Assembly (NCBI GenBank): GCA_036389255.1 | Contig: DASVQI010000045.1 | Span: 1-30,090, forward strand | Reading direction: 5' to 3' | Source of the DNA: JACVRN01 sp036389255 | GTDB taxonomy: Bacteria > Acidobacteriota > Blastocatellia > Pyrinomonadales > Pyrinomonadaceae | DNA length: 30,090 bases | Shown here: positions 7,544 through 15,560 of the stretch, piece by piece | Layout of the letters: every line of letters begins with the position of its first letter | How positions within the stretch are numbered: position 1 is the stretch's first letter | Notes under the pieces: generated by a model | Seen by the model: only the letters and a program-made list of their open reading frames with translations | Told to the model about the DNA's origin: nothing | Databases searched by the model: none | Made by a program: the position numbers and the translations under genes

Positions 7544-8329
7544 TTACTTCCCTCCTGCGGACGCCCCCTCTTTCCATGACATGTCGTAGGTGTTGTTGAT
7601 AAGCGAATCGGAGAGCAGCTTATCGGCGCTTCCGCCACCGCCCGCTCCCATCGTAGGGAGTTCGGTTCCTTCGAACTCCTGACGCTCCTGCTGAAGAAGC
7701 GAAGGCTCGAAGAACTTGAGTTCCGGCGTGTTGTTGAAGTGCTCAGTGAAAGCCTTCTCCGTGTAGGTTTCGTTTTCACCTTTAATTCTGGCAATAACGA
7801 CCTTCTCAGGCTCTCCCTTGTCGTTTTTAACGACCTGTCCGTTCTCTGTCTTATCGCGTACCACCAATTCCGGCACCTTATCCCTGATGAGGGAGAGACT
7901 GCCTGACTTCCAGCCCATAATCTTTTCGATTTCGGAGTCTTGCTTGGCGAGCACGGCCTCGGTGGCCTGCTTCTCAAGCGTTGGATACTTTTCAAGCTTC
8001 TCCTTGACCTGGGCCACGTCGCCGAAGCCCTTGACGGTATCGAGGAACTGCTTGTCGGCTACAGGTACAGGCACGTGCCCGTCGGGCGTGGCCTTGGACT
8101 GAAGCTCCGCCTGCGCGGTTGTGAGTCGCGTGACCTGACCCTTCAGAGTCGAAATCTCTGTTTTGTCGGTCGCATGCTGGGTGAGCAACTCCTGATTCTT
8201 TGAGAGAACTTTATTGACATTCTCAAAGCCCTCAACATCAAGAACAAACTCACCATCTTTCGGGACATATTCCGAGCGATATTCCGGAGGAACATCCTCG
8301 AGCTTTGGATACGAGCGTTTCAACGTCAT
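7544..8329 (-). CDS. Capsid scaffold protein
   Basis: A 261-residue, charged, mostly helical protein. It starts with a short region (PKLEDVPPEYRSEYVPKDGEF) common in phage scaffold proteins, continues with a coiled coil (about residues 38-75) and more Lys/Glu-rich helices, and ends in a Gly-rich stretch and a short basic-hydrophobic tail that could contact the capsid. Scaffold proteins direct prohead assembly and are removed by the prohead protease. The gene lies between the Ntn hydrolase and the decoration protein, the usual protease-scaffold-capsid order. It is the first gene after a proposed late promoter at 8422-8477. Confidence 0.75.
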   Translation of the reverse strand: MTLKRSYPKLEDVPPEYRSEYVPKDGEFVLDVEGFENVNKVLSKNQELLTQHATDKTEISTLKGQVTRLTTAQAELQSKATPDGHVPVPVADKQFLDTVKGFGDVAQVKEKLEKYPTLEKQATEAVLAKQDSEIEKIMGWKSGSLSLIRDKVPELVVRDKTENGQVVKNDKGEPEKVVIARIKGENETYTEKAFTEHFNNTPELKFFEPSLLQQERQEFEGTELPTMGAGGGGSADKLLSDSLINNTYDMSWKEGASAGGK

Positions 8330-8421
8330 GACCGTAGGTCTCCGGTTGATTCCGGCCGTAGGCCGGGTTGGCTGCTGAGAATAGGAGCACGACCCGTGAG
8401 GCCGCGCTTCCTTATCACTTA

Positions 8422-8477
8422 ATAATACATCCCGTTAAGAGGAATGTGTGGGTGTAACGTAGCGCGTAACGTATTAG
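8422..8477 (-). promoter_or_regulatory. Proposed late promoter with tandem octamer element (copy 1)
   Basis: Bases 8453-8477 are a 25-bp element identical to 16569-16593. Read on the minus strand it holds two direct TACGTTAC octamers separated by GCGC. Exactly 25 nt downstream of the element lies a TATTAT hexamer (8427-8422) that could be a -10 box; at -35 there is only CACACA. The arrangement, matched in copy 2, suggests an activator site next to a weak promoter driving scaffold, capsid and tail genes. Confidence 0.55.
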
Positions 8478-9019
8478 AGGGATTCGAGGGTGAAAGGGCC
8501 GCGCACAGAATCAGTCCAACGCTCAGCTGCTTCCATAGCAAGACGCACACGCATTTCCGGCTTCATATTCTTAGTAACATGCAACGCGCCGAGCGCGACT
8601 TCAGCGCCGCTTCCTACGGCATTGAAGCCTTCCAAGTTTCTGATAGCGGCAAACTGAGCATCGATTAAATATAGATTTCCGCGCACTCCGACCAGCATGT
8701 TTCCATCAAACCCTTCCTGTTGACCAAAATCGATCCCGAGCGCCCCGCCTTCACGAAAACATGCCCTTAGTGCGGTGATAAAGTCGGTTGTCATGTAAGC
8801 ATCAAGGTCAGCACTTGCCGGCAGAGGCGACAGATTCTTGGAGAGAGAATACCTGATTAGGTCGTTGGCCCGCCGCGAGCCCGCACAGCCTATGACGAAC
8901 TCGCCCACGCGAAAGACCTTGCCGGTAGCCGCCTTCTGAATGGTGTAGCCATTAGTGCCGGCGGAGTCCCCTCCGATGTAAACATGACCCTTTTCAGCGA
9001 CTCCTGCTATGACCGTCAT
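8474..9019 (-). CDS. Proteasome-beta/HslV-like Ntn hydrolase, likely prohead protease
   Basis: A 181-residue protein of the N-terminal nucleophile hydrolase superfamily. Removing the start Met exposes Thr1 (TVIAGVAEKGHVYIGGDS), and Asp17 and Lys33 fall exactly at the positions used by proteasome beta subunits and HslV; an AVGSGAEVALGAL segment matches the GSG turn that carries the conserved Ser of HslV. Length is that of HslV (about 175). The start overlaps the portal stop (TAATG) and the gene precedes the scaffold, which is where phages encode the prohead maturation protease. I infer that it replaces the usual serine prohead protease. No HslU-like ATPase is present in the window. A paralogue lies at 21753-22295. 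Confidence 0.85.
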   Translation of the reverse strand: MTVIAGVAEKGHVYIGGDSAGTNGYTIQKAATGKVFRVGEFVIGCAGSRRANDLIRYSLSKNLSPLPASADLDAYMTTDFITALRACFREGGALGIDFGQQEGFDGNMLVGVRGNLYLIDAQFAAIRNLEGFNAVGSGAEVALGALHVTKNMKPEMRVRLAMEAAERWTDSVRGPFTLESL

Positions 9020-10680
9020 TACTCATCACCTCCCGGCGGATCTTCCTTTTCGGGTTTATCGCTCTTGCCCGCATTTTCCTCTTCGGCTTCCTCTTCCTGA
9101 ATCTTCCTCTTCATGGCGTCCGGGTCGTTGATGCCGATCTGCTCCATGTGGTCTTCGCGACTACGAACCTTCGCTTTACGCTCTTCGAGGAGAAGGCGTC
9201 TGTCTTCCGCAGAGAGGGGCCCGGGGTCGATAACGCACTTGAAAGCAACGCGCAGGTCTGCGTACCTGCCGGGCTTGCCGATGAGAATTGAGAACAGTGC
9301 CAGAAAGCCTTCGAGGACTTCGGAGCCCACGTAATCAACCTCCGGCGCGGTCTCATTGAGGCTTTTCTGGTAATCATCGCGCGCCTGCTTGCGGCTCTCA
9401 CCCGTGGCGGTCGCGTCACCGTTGATCGTCACGTGAAGCTGATCCATCTCTTCATAGATATTGACCGTGCCGATGCGGGCCGTATCTTCAAAGCTTTTGG
9501 TCTCGAGGGGCTCGCTCTCGAATATATCGGGAGTCAGGACCTTTGTGGCCTTTTTGCCGTCCTTGTCCGTATCCGTATAGCTAACGCCCCTGACCCACTT
9601 CTCGCTGCCTGCGCCGCGCGGGAGTATCCCGCCTATGAAAGCTTCTACCTTTTTGCTGGGGTTCTCGGGGTCGTCTATCACAATCTTCCTGCCCGGCGGT
9701 TGTGCGTTTAAGTAAACGCGCTCCCTGAAGCCTGACATGTCCATGTTGTGGCTGAGCATGGTGAGGCCCTTGGCGACGAGGGACTGATTCTGTCTCACCT
9801 GCTCAGTGATGAGGGGTTCTCCATTCATCTCGAAGACGAAGAGCTTTCCATCCATCTCATACCGCCACTCGTTCTCCTTTTTGCCGGTTCCCAGGAAGAA
9901 TCGGTTGGCGACTTTTGCAGCCGCATCTATCACTCTGGCGGTAAAGGTCGCCCCGCCCTGCTCCAGAACTCTGAATACAGTGAATCCCTCATCGTCGATA
10001 AAGCTGACTTCTATTCGCTGTTTCCCGTCTGTCGTCGTGTAGAGAAAGATGCTCGCCTTCTTCATAGTCTCCGGGTCTGTGACTACCGTGGCAGCCTCAA
10101 ACTTCGGAGCGATAAGAAAGATGTGCTTGATAGCCTCTTCAGGCTTCAGGACAGGGAGAACTGTACGACCATCCGTAGTCTTCTTCAGCCGGCCCGGGGG
10201 GGTGTAGAGACGCAAGGGGCCGCGGCCTCCCACCCGGAAGTTGGTCGCAGCTTCGCGGAACGCAAGGAGCGCGCGGCAGTGGTTCCACCACTGGAGGATG
10301 TGCTCATTGGCCTCCTTGATTCTCTTTTGCTCATCAGCGTTTGGCTCTGCGTCTACTTCCTCACCCTTGTCGTTCTTGGTTTTCCCCAGCGTGCGCCTGG
10401 TAGTTATGATCCAGCCGGGCTCGCGGCCGAGCACACCGCGTATATGCCGTTTGACGCCTGAGCGCGTAGGGTTCTTGCTGGTGAAATCGCGCGCTATACC
10501 CTTTTTCACGACCGCGCCGATTTCGTCATCAGTAATCTGCGGGCCTGTCCATGTGTCGAAGTCCTGTAGATGATCCCCACGGAAGAACTTGAAGTTCTTC
10601 TCCGCCTCTATCGAATTGCGCGCAAGAAGAATGTTAAAAGCCTTGTCAAAATCCAGGTCTGCAAAATTAAAGGGGTCCAT
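9019..10680 (-). CDS. Portal protein
   Basis: A 553-residue protein between the large terminase and the protease-like gene. The N-terminal half contains an IKRHIRGVLGREPGW-like segment (VKRHIRGVLGREPGWIITTR) and a helical stem region, the centre is beta-rich with a wing-like domain, and a helix with SLVAKGLTMLSHNMDMSGFRE precedes the C-terminal part. The last 60 residues are very acidic and probably disordered. Portal rings sit at one capsid vertex, dock the terminase and conduct DNA. Size fits portals of 45-60 kDa. Identification is by order and general architecture; motifs are weak by eye. Confidence 0.8.
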   Translation of the reverse strand: MDPFNFADLDFDKAFNILLARNSIEAEKNFKFFRGDHLQDFDTWTGPQITDDEIGAVVKKGIARDFTSKNPTRSGVKRHIRGVLGREPGWIITTRRTLGKTKNDKGEEVDAEPNADEQKRIKEANEHILQWWNHCRALLAFREAATNFRVGGRGPLRLYTPPGRLKKTTDGRTVLPVLKPEEAIKHIFLIAPKFEAATVVTDPETMKKASIFLYTTTDGKQRIEVSFIDDEGFTVFRVLEQGGATFTARVIDAAAKVANRFFLGTGKKENEWRYEMDGKLFVFEMNGEPLITEQVRQNQSLVAKGLTMLSHNMDMSGFRERVYLNAQPPGRKIVIDDPENPSKKVEAFIGGILPRGAGSEKWVRGVSYTDTDKDGKKATKVLTPDIFESEPLETKSFEDTARIGTVNIYEEMDQLHVTINGDATATGESRKQARDDYQKSLNETAPEVDYVGSEVLEGFLALFSILIGKPGRYADLRVAFKCVIDPGPLSAEDRRLLLEERKAKVRSREDHMEQIGINDPDAMKRKIQEEEAEEENAGKSDKPEKEDPPGGDE

Positions 10681-10690
10681 CTACAGCACC

Positions 10691-12190
10691 TCAGCTAATA
10701 AAGATTGAGCTACCAGTCGTGGGCGGTAAGTCAGGCTCATCAACCCAGTCAGTGAGCGCAGCGGCGAGCGCCAGCGCCCAGGCCCAGAACTTGTCGGCAT
10801 GGTGCTTCTCGTTTCTCGCCGTATCAAACACCATGTTCTTACTCGTCGTAACCAGCCGCTTGATGGAATGAATCTGCTTCGCAATCTCACGGTCGATCGG
10901 AAGCGGCGTCTTGCGCTTCTGAATGAGCATCTTCGCGTCCGTGGCCCAGAGCTTCTTATGTTGCATGGTGAAATCCACGCCGCGCACCTTGCCCGGAAAC
11001 TCCCCCGAGAGATTCTCAGCGAGCTGCATGCCGAGTCCGTTTCTGTCGATAAACAGCCCTGCGATGGGTAGTAGCTTGAGCGCACGCCTGACGACTTCTT
11101 CCTGAGTAGTAAAAGGCACGTTATCCAGTGTAAGAGCGAGCCTGAGCGGGTAAGACTGAAGGTTGCTATGCCCGACCAGAAAGAACTCAGACGCGTTACG
11201 CGTACGGCCCACGTCGAATCCGCCGGTGAAGACTGTTTCGACCTTGTTCTCCCGTATCCACTCTGCGAGCTGTTCGATGGCATCAAAGACCGGCTCCGGC
11301 TCGTCGCCCCGCATGGAGGCGATTGCGCACCTGTATTTGTCGGAGGGCTCTTCATTGGCCTTAATCTCTTCCCATGTAATCCACGCCGTAACCTCGTCAA
11401 CAAACATCGCCTCGAATTCCTGTTGGAAATCCTCGAGGGGCATGTTGGCGAAGAAAGCCTTGATTCGGTCGTTACCGAACATCTCCACGCGCGCCGCAGT
11501 CTCCATGGTTGGCGCAAGCCGTCGGGCCTCCACCACGTTCCTGCTGAAAGCAAATACTTCCCACCACGGCGTGGCCTTGCGCGTGTAACCGGGGTACTTC
11601 TGCGATGATTCCGTGTAGATGTCCCAGAAGACGCCTGAGGCTCCCATCGGGCTGGAGCCGATCCTGACTGAGCCGCCTTTAGCGATGACGGGCAGAGCGC
11701 CCGTGTAGATCTGCCTGTCATGCTGAGCGTGGGCGAACTCGTCAAGGATGATGTTGGAGCGGGGGCGGCCACGCGGCGGCTTAGACGGATGACTCGTGAT
11801 ACGCGTCCGCTGCTCATTGTCAAACTCAAGCTCAAGCTGGTTGTCAGTCGTAAGGCGCGGGAGATTACTGACTTCGAGGCATTCGTAGATGCGGCGCGCG
11901 TAGCGGATCTTCTCCTTGGCCTCTTCGAGGTTGATGGAGACGAATATAGAGTCTCGCGGGATGACTCCGAGCTCTGGCTTATCGATGATGGCATTAGCGA
12001 CCGCCTCGGCCGCGACGAGCCACGACCATGCGATCTGACGGGATTTATCTTCAATGCGAAAAGTGCTCTCATCGTTTAAGTGTGCAAGCTGGAAGTGTTC
12101 CCATTTCGCATCGTCTACCCCTGTAGCCCGGGCCAGATTCAAACACTGAATCAGAAACAGCGCCCTTAATGTTTTGAGCAGGAATCCCAA
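10691..12190 (-). CDS. Terminase large subunit
   Basis: A 499-residue DNA packaging motor. The ATPase shows a variant Walker A (KSRQIAWSW, residues 49-57) and a clear Walker B (NIILDEFAH, 146-154), followed by a GSSP motif III-like segment near 178. The C-terminal RNase H-type nuclease has acidic residues Asp326 (GFDVGRTRN), Asp382 (FIDRNGLG) and Asp466 (HHADKFWAWALA). This resembles Mu gp28-type terminases. The start appears to be TTG at 12190, 4 nt after the small subunit stop; no in-frame ATG is available before the ATPase. It translocates DNA into the prohead and cuts it. A long Arg/Ser-rich frame over this gene is a shadow. Confidence 0.93.
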   Translation of the reverse strand: MGFLLKTLRALFLIQCLNLARATGVDDAKWEHFQLAHLNDESTFRIEDKSRQIAWSWLVAAEAVANAIIDKPELGVIPRDSIFVSINLEEAKEKIRYARRIYECLEVSNLPRLTTDNQLELEFDNEQRTRITSHPSKPPRGRPRSNIILDEFAHAQHDRQIYTGALPVIAKGGSVRIGSSPMGASGVFWDIYTESSQKYPGYTRKATPWWEVFAFSRNVVEARRLAPTMETAARVEMFGNDRIKAFFANMPLEDFQQEFEAMFVDEVTAWITWEEIKANEEPSDKYRCAIASMRGDEPEPVFDAIEQLAEWIRENKVETVFTGGFDVGRTRNASEFFLVGHSNLQSYPLRLALTLDNVPFTTQEEVVRRALKLLPIAGLFIDRNGLGMQLAENLSGEFPGKVRGVDFTMQHKKLWATDAKMLIQKRKTPLPIDREIAKQIHSIKRLVTTSKNMVFDTARNEKHHADKFWAWALALAAALTDWVDEPDLPPTTGSSIFIS

Positions 12191-12194
12191 GCAT

Positions 12195-12695
12195 TTAACT
12201 CTCGTCGAAGGTGGCGAGAGCCTCCTCGGCCTTCGCCAGTCGCTCGGCGGCCTGAGCCTGCCATTGCTCCAGCGTCAGGCCGGCAGTCTCGATCGGCCCT
12301 CCGCCTTTACCCGTTAGCTCCCGCCTGTTCGTGTAAGCCCCGCCGATCTCTTTAGCAGCCTTTTCACACATCTCGGCGGCGAGCACGTATTGCCGCTCTT
12401 TTTCGTAGAACTCAGCGGCCCTTTGGTAAACTCCCAACCTGAAAAGCTGATTTGAAATTGCGACTTGGACTTTCCCCTCGTTAAAAGCCTTCTGGGTCTC
12501 GTAAAAAAGATCCTTCCATTTCTTGGCCAGTCGCTTTGTTTTGCTCCCTTTCTCGGGATGGTAAAAAAGAACCCTCTCACGCGTTACGGTCAATGCGAAC
12601 TCGGTCGCGACTTCAGCCCGTATGAGTGAATTCTTTCTCCCGCAGGCAAGGGCGGTTACGATGTACTCCTGAACCTCTTCTGAAAGATTTGCCAT
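12195..12695 (-). CDS. Terminase small subunit (DUF2280 type)
   Basis: A 166-residue protein just upstream of the large terminase. The N-terminus is a helix-turn-helix-like region (LSEEVQEYIVTALACGRKNSL, then VATEFALTVTRERVLFYHPE in pieces) followed by LAKKWKDLFYETQKAF, which is the pattern of DUF2280 small terminase proteins; the C-terminal half is a long charged helix suited to oligomerisation. Small terminases recognise viral DNA and deliver it to the large subunit. The 4-bp spacing to the next gene indicates coupled translation. Confidence 0.8.
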   Translation of the reverse strand: MANLSEEVQEYIVTALACGRKNSLIRAEVATEFALTVTRERVLFYHPEKGSKTKRLAKKWKDLFYETQKAFNEGKVQVAISNQLFRLGVYQRAAEFYEKERQYVLAAEMCEKAAKEIGGAYTNRRELTGKGGGPIETAGLTLEQWQAQAAERLAKAEEALATFDES

Positions 12696-12845
12696 CTCTT
12701 ACTGCTCCGTGTCCCTTCAAAATGTTGGCGAGGCGCTATCGGCTCAGAAGGGTGTAAGCCTTCGCGCCCCGCCCGCGCGCCTATGGCCGGCTTGGCGGCC
12801 TGGAAGGGACGCGCATCATGCGGCAACGGGCCCTCGTTTGCCGCA
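12696..12845 (-). other. Short gap before terminase genes, no supported gene
   Basis: About 150 bases between a palindrome and the small terminase start. One minus frame begins at an ATG inside the palindrome and runs into the terminase in another frame, but it lacks a ribosome site and looks noncoding. I see no convincing gene or promoter here. Confidence 0.5.
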
Positions 12846-12863
12846 ACCCAAAACATTTTGGGT
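12846..12863. repeat. Palindrome copy 2 of 4
   Basis: ACCCAAAACATTTTGGGT, 8-bp inverted arms around a CA centre, overlapping the stop codon of the small leftward gene at 12863-13036. It matches the sites at 5359, 18219 and 20406. Confidence 0.9.
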
Positions 12864-13036
12864 CATTCAATCTTCTCCGCTAACAGGAGGACATCAGCGT
12901 CCGCATCGAAGAGACGTTGCTCCAACTTGCCGTCGAGCGCGCTTACGTCGTCCTGTTTGACGTAGAGCTGTTTCTCCACTATGAAGGGCTCGCTAACCCT
13001 CACACGCTCAAACGGTATGGCATGGGTCGTCAACAT
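12863..13036 (-). CDS. Small hypothetical protein, 57 residues
   Basis: A short gene with ATG at 13036 preceded by AAGGAG 4-5 nt upstream. It starts MLTTHAIPFERVRVSEPFIV and ends with an acidic ADADVLLLAEKIE segment. It fits tightly between the metallopeptidase (stop at 13046) and a palindrome, in the same direction, which supports it as a real late-operon gene. No family recognised and no membrane segment seen. Confidence 0.6.
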   Translation of the reverse strand: MLTTHAIPFERVRVSEPFIVEKQLYVKQDDVSALDGKLEQRLFDADADVLLLAEKIE

Positions 13037-13045
13037 CACGCTCCT

Positions 13046-13705
13046 TTATGCCGCCAGCAGTTTGCAGCCAAGGGTTCCGCAGGTGCCGTTAATCCTAGCT
13101 TGGCCAAAGAGCGGCTTCTGCCGGGCTACTTCCACCAGCTCCTTGGTTCTGCCTGCTGCTGCGCCGACGCCGAAGTATTTGACGACGGCGACGTGCTCTT
13201 CGACATCGTGCCCTTGTATGCCCCATATTGCCTTTCCTTTCTTGGTGTAGGACCTCACACCACAGTGGAGGAGTTCATGCACTACAAGCGCACAGAATGA
13301 TGCGTTGTCGCATTCTGCGGCATAAGGAGCGTACAAAGTGATGAGAAAATCGGGCGGTTTATAAGTTGGCTGATCAAGGTCAGGAGGGAACCAGCCTCGC
13401 ACCTGATGCCAGTATTGGGCCTTTGCCCAGTCATCCAGCGTAGGGTTCGGCCTACAGAGCTTCGTCATACCAACAACGGGCCGCATCTGGCGTACACAAC
13501 GCACGTTGGTCAAGAGAAAACCGATTGTGGCTTGGGTAAGGTGTGCAAGTTCAGGAATATGAAGCTGTGCCCCTTCGACGATAAATATATTCGTTGACCA
13601 GCTTTTAAGTTCCTGGCACGAAATAAAATCATCCGGCGATTCTGGGCTAAGCAGCTTCGCCGGCGGGAAGGGCCTTTTAATCTTTGCCAGATTAATAGCA
13701 GGCAT
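13046..13705 (-). CDS. Putative phage zinc metallopeptidase
   Basis: A 219-residue protein with an HELLH zinc-binding motif at residues 143-147 (ALVVHELLHCG) and a downstream GHDVEEH segment at 165-171 that can supply a third ligand. This pair is characteristic of the putative metallopeptidase domain often found in phage and prophage genomes, usually near terminase or lysis genes. The substrate is unknown. The region upstream of the motif (Trp/Pro-rich, residues 90-125) is also typical of the family. It lies in the late operon between a small membrane protein (1-bp spacing) and terminase genes. A role in virion processing or host takeover is inference. Confidence 0.8.
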   Translation of the reverse strand: MPAINLAKIKRPFPPAKLLSPESPDDFISCQELKSWSTNIFIVEGAQLHIPELAHLTQATIGFLLTNVRCVRQMRPVVGMTKLCRPNPTLDDWAKAQYWHQVRGWFPPDLDQPTYKPPDFLITLYAPYAAECDNASFCALVVHELLHCGVRSYTKKGKAIWGIQGHDVEEHVAVVKYFGVGAAAGRTKELVEVARQKPLFGQARINGTCGTLGCKLLAA

Positions 13706-13822
13706 TTACTTACTCTTCTTACGCTTCTCCATAAAGCGCAGCAGAACCGGCTGCGCAATTGTTGCGGCGGTCACCATGATGATGAAGGCGTAAAACAGAG
13801 CCAGCCACCATTTCCACCCCAT
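13706..13822 (-). CDS. Small membrane protein, 38 residues
   Basis: Counting from the ATG at 13822 (GGAG about 9 nt upstream) gives a 38-residue protein with one transmembrane segment (WWLALFYAFIIMVTAATIAQ) followed by a basic tail (EKRKKSK). A longer frame reaches back into the receiver gene but looks noncoding there. It lies between the receiver-domain gene and the metallopeptidase. A small holin, antiholin or accessory to the sensor-like cassette are all possible; the sequence does not decide. Confidence 0.6.
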   Translation of the reverse strand: MGWKWWLALFYAFIIMVTAATIAQPVLLRFMEKRKKSK

Positions 13823-13841
13823 ACAGTTCGAACTCCGGCAT

Positions 13842-14213
13842 TCACATCTGCATAGCGCACGCCATTCTTTTCTCAAGCTTGAGAAGCGACAGCGGTTTGA
13901 GCCATATCTCTGCAATTCCGCTCAAGCGCGTCCGGGGAAGCGTATCCTGAAAGTCATAGGCGGTCGTCAGTACCACCAATGCGTCAGGGTTCTTCTCAAT
14001 CGCCCGCGAGGCCAGCACGTAGCCGTTGATGTAAGGGAGCTCAATATCTATCAGGTAGAAGTCGAAGTTTTCTCCCTGGATATACTCATCCGCCTCTCGA
14101 CCATCGGAAGCAAAAACCCGCTCGAAAGGGGCGTTCTTTAGCGCCATCTCAATCAAGCGGCGAAGATCCGGCATGTCCTCAACTATGAGCGCTCGTCTTG
14201 TTCTTTCCGCCAT
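13842..14213 (-). CDS. Stand-alone response regulator receiver domain
   Basis: A 123-residue CheY-like receiver with the complete active site: acidic pair Glu12-Asp13 (IVEDMPD), phosphoacceptor Asp56 (YLIDIELP), Thr83/84 (VVLTTAYD) and Lys106 with cis-Pro107 (EIWLKPL). There is no output domain. Receivers accept phosphate from histidine kinases and then change partner binding. The start overlaps the end of the coiled-coil gene by 31 bp, so the two are translationally linked. It sits in a late phage operon between lysis-type and packaging genes, an unusual place. It could tap a host kinase or act as a phosphate sink; both are inference. Confidence 0.92.
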   Translation of the reverse strand: MAERTRRALIVEDMPDLRRLIEMALKNAPFERVFASDGREADEYIQGENFDFYLIDIELPYINGYVLASRAIEKNPDALVVLTTAYDFQDTLPRTRLSGIAEIWLKPLSLLKLEKRMACAMQM

Positions 14214-14665
14214 CTCTTCAGCTCTCTTTCCAGGTCTTCGACCTGATGCTTCAATGTGTCGATCTCCGTCTGTCGCTCGTTCGAGCGCTCGGCCATCCTG
14301 ATTAAATCCTGTCGCAACTGCTCGATCTCTTGGCGCTGGTAGTTGTTGATGGCTTCCAGCCGTTTATTCGCGTCGCGCTCCTTCTCGAGCTCCCGCATGA
14401 GGCGGCCGATCTCTGTCTGCGCCTTCTCAAGCTCCGAGGTCTGTTTTTCCGCCCGGTCAAGGAGGGCTACGACCTTCTCGGAGAAACCATCAACTCTCTG
14501 CACCTCGGCCTCGTCAATATCGAGCCTGGTTCTTACTCTGACCTGCGTGGTTTCCGCCTCGGCCTTGCCTGCCTCGGCCCTTGTCCTGCTCCTGGTTAAA
14601 AGAGCAACGAGTACGTTGCTGCTCAGAAATGCGCCGGTGAGAACTACGATAAGCTGCCAACTCAC
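14183..14665 (-). CDS. Membrane-anchored coiled-coil protein
   Basis: A 160-residue protein with one N-terminal transmembrane segment (about residues 3-24) followed by basic residues (TRSRTR) and then an almost continuous coiled coil of Glu, Arg and Gln from about 60 to the end. The positive-inside rule places the coiled coil in the cytoplasm. It overlaps the CHASE3-like gene upstream by 4 bp (ATGA) and the receiver gene downstream by 31 bp, so all three are likely made together. An inner-membrane spanin also has an N-terminal segment plus coiled coil, but would have the opposite topology. I favour a linker between sensor and receiver, with low certainty. Confidence 0.7.
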   Translation of the reverse strand: MSWQLIVVLTGAFLSSNVLVALLTRSRTRAEAGKAEAETTQVRVRTRLDIDEAEVQRVDGFSEKVVALLDRAEKQTSELEKAQTEIGRLMRELEKERDANKRLEAINNYQRQEIEQLRQDLIRMAERSNERQTEIDTLKHQVEDLERELKRWRKEQDERS

Positions 14666-15462
14666 GTGACCCCCTCCTGCGCGCCATTATGAAGATACGT
14701 TTCGACCCGGTTCATCACGCCCCGCAGTCGATCATAATCATCGGGTGAAATGGCCCGCTGGCCGAGTACTCTGTTGGCCTCTTCGAGTTGTTCGAGAATT
14801 ACGATCTTTCCGAGAATCCATCTCCGCATGAAAATGAAGGTCTCAAGAAGCAGGATAAAGAGCGCGCAGTTGAGAACGGCTACAATGAGAATCAGCGCGT
14901 TGCCGGCATGACCCGCCACCACCATTCGCTCCTGTAGAAGGCGGGCCTCCTCTTCTTCGGCGACCGAGATGGCGTGTTGCGCGTCGGACAGAAGCCGCAA
15001 CCCCCTCGTCTGACGCCAGTAATCCATGGCGGCATCAAGGCCCTGTGTTCGGCGGATAGTTATCATGCGGTCGAGGAAGTTGTAGCGTGTCCTGACTTTC
15101 TGCTCTATGACACGCAGGTTCTCCTGCTGTCGCGCGTTGTCGCGGGTAATCACTTTGACTGCTTCAAGATTGGCTAGAGCCTCGGCTCTGAGGGCCTGCA
15201 TCTCCTCCTCGCTCGATTCACCGTCCATGGCGATGAATCGGCCCAGTATGTCGCTCTGGGCGAAGGAGTCGTTCAGACGTGCAAGACTTGCCAGCACCAA
15301 GCCCGTATGAGCGAGCCAGCCTGAATCGCTACGGAAGCGGAAGAGCAGCAGGAAGCTGACCGCCACAATAGCGACCAAGAGAAGGGATGCCAAAGTGAAA
15401 GCCCACGACAACTGCCTTCTGAGCTTCTTCATTCTTGCTTTCCATCTAGCCCCGTTCTCCAT
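14662..15462 (-). CDS. CHASE3-like two-helix membrane sensor protein without kinase
   Basis: A 266-residue protein with transmembrane helices at about 20-41 and 187-212 flanking a 145-residue helical periplasmic domain. This topology, the SLARLNDSFAQSDILGRFIAMDG segment after the first helix and the long bundle helices match CHASE3-type sensor domains, which normally precede histidine kinases or cyclases. Here only about 54 cytoplasmic residues follow, forming a short coil and an SPDDYDRLRGVMNRVE helix, so no kinase is attached. The ATG at 15462 has GGAG 6-7 nt upstream. It begins a three-gene overlapping cassette with a coiled-coil protein and a receiver. Confidence 0.72.
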   Translation of the reverse strand: MENGARWKARMKKLRRQLSWAFTLASLLLVAIVAVSFLLLFRFRSDSGWLAHTGLVLASLARLNDSFAQSDILGRFIAMDGESSEEEMQALRAEALANLEAVKVITRDNARQQENLRVIEQKVRTRYNFLDRMITIRRTQGLDAAMDYWRQTRGLRLLSDAQHAISVAEEEEARLLQERMVVAGHAGNALILIVAVLNCALFILLLETFIFMRRWILGKIVILEQLEEANRVLGQRAISPDDYDRLRGVMNRVETYLHNGAQEGVT

Positions 15463-15518
15463 ATAATTCTCCGGCGTCGGGGCGTCTATGGCTTAACCGG
15501 CTAACGCCTTGACGAGCT

Positions 15519-15545
15519 CGGTGAGTTGTCGCAAGCAGCTCACCG
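15519..15545. other. Short inverted repeat between lipoprotein and sensor genes
   Basis: CGGTGAG (15519-15525) and CTCACCG (15539-15545) form a 7-bp stem with a 13-nt loop in the 98-bp gap between the lipoprotein-like and CHASE3-like genes. No U-run follows on either strand. It may modulate RNA processing; weak evidence. Confidence 0.3.
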
Positions 15546-15560
15546 GGCGCTCCTACAAAA

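Noticed and set aside
10681..12072. A 463-residue Arg/Ser-rich frame overlapping the large terminase
   Set aside because: It is a shifted frame of the terminase gene, with low-complexity composition and no motif; the other frame has all terminase motifs.
12656..12856. A 66-residue minus frame before the small terminase
   Set aside because: It starts inside a repeated palindrome, lacks a ribosome site and runs into the terminase out of frame.
13870..13885. A 16-bp palindrome around AAGCTT in the receiver gene
   Set aside because: It is explained by Leu-Lys-Leu-Glu codons and does not match the operator or the four-copy palindrome.
14183..14665. Inner-membrane spanin
   Set aside because: Basic residues after the membrane helix predict a cytoplasmic coiled coil, opposite to a spanin; not fully excluded.
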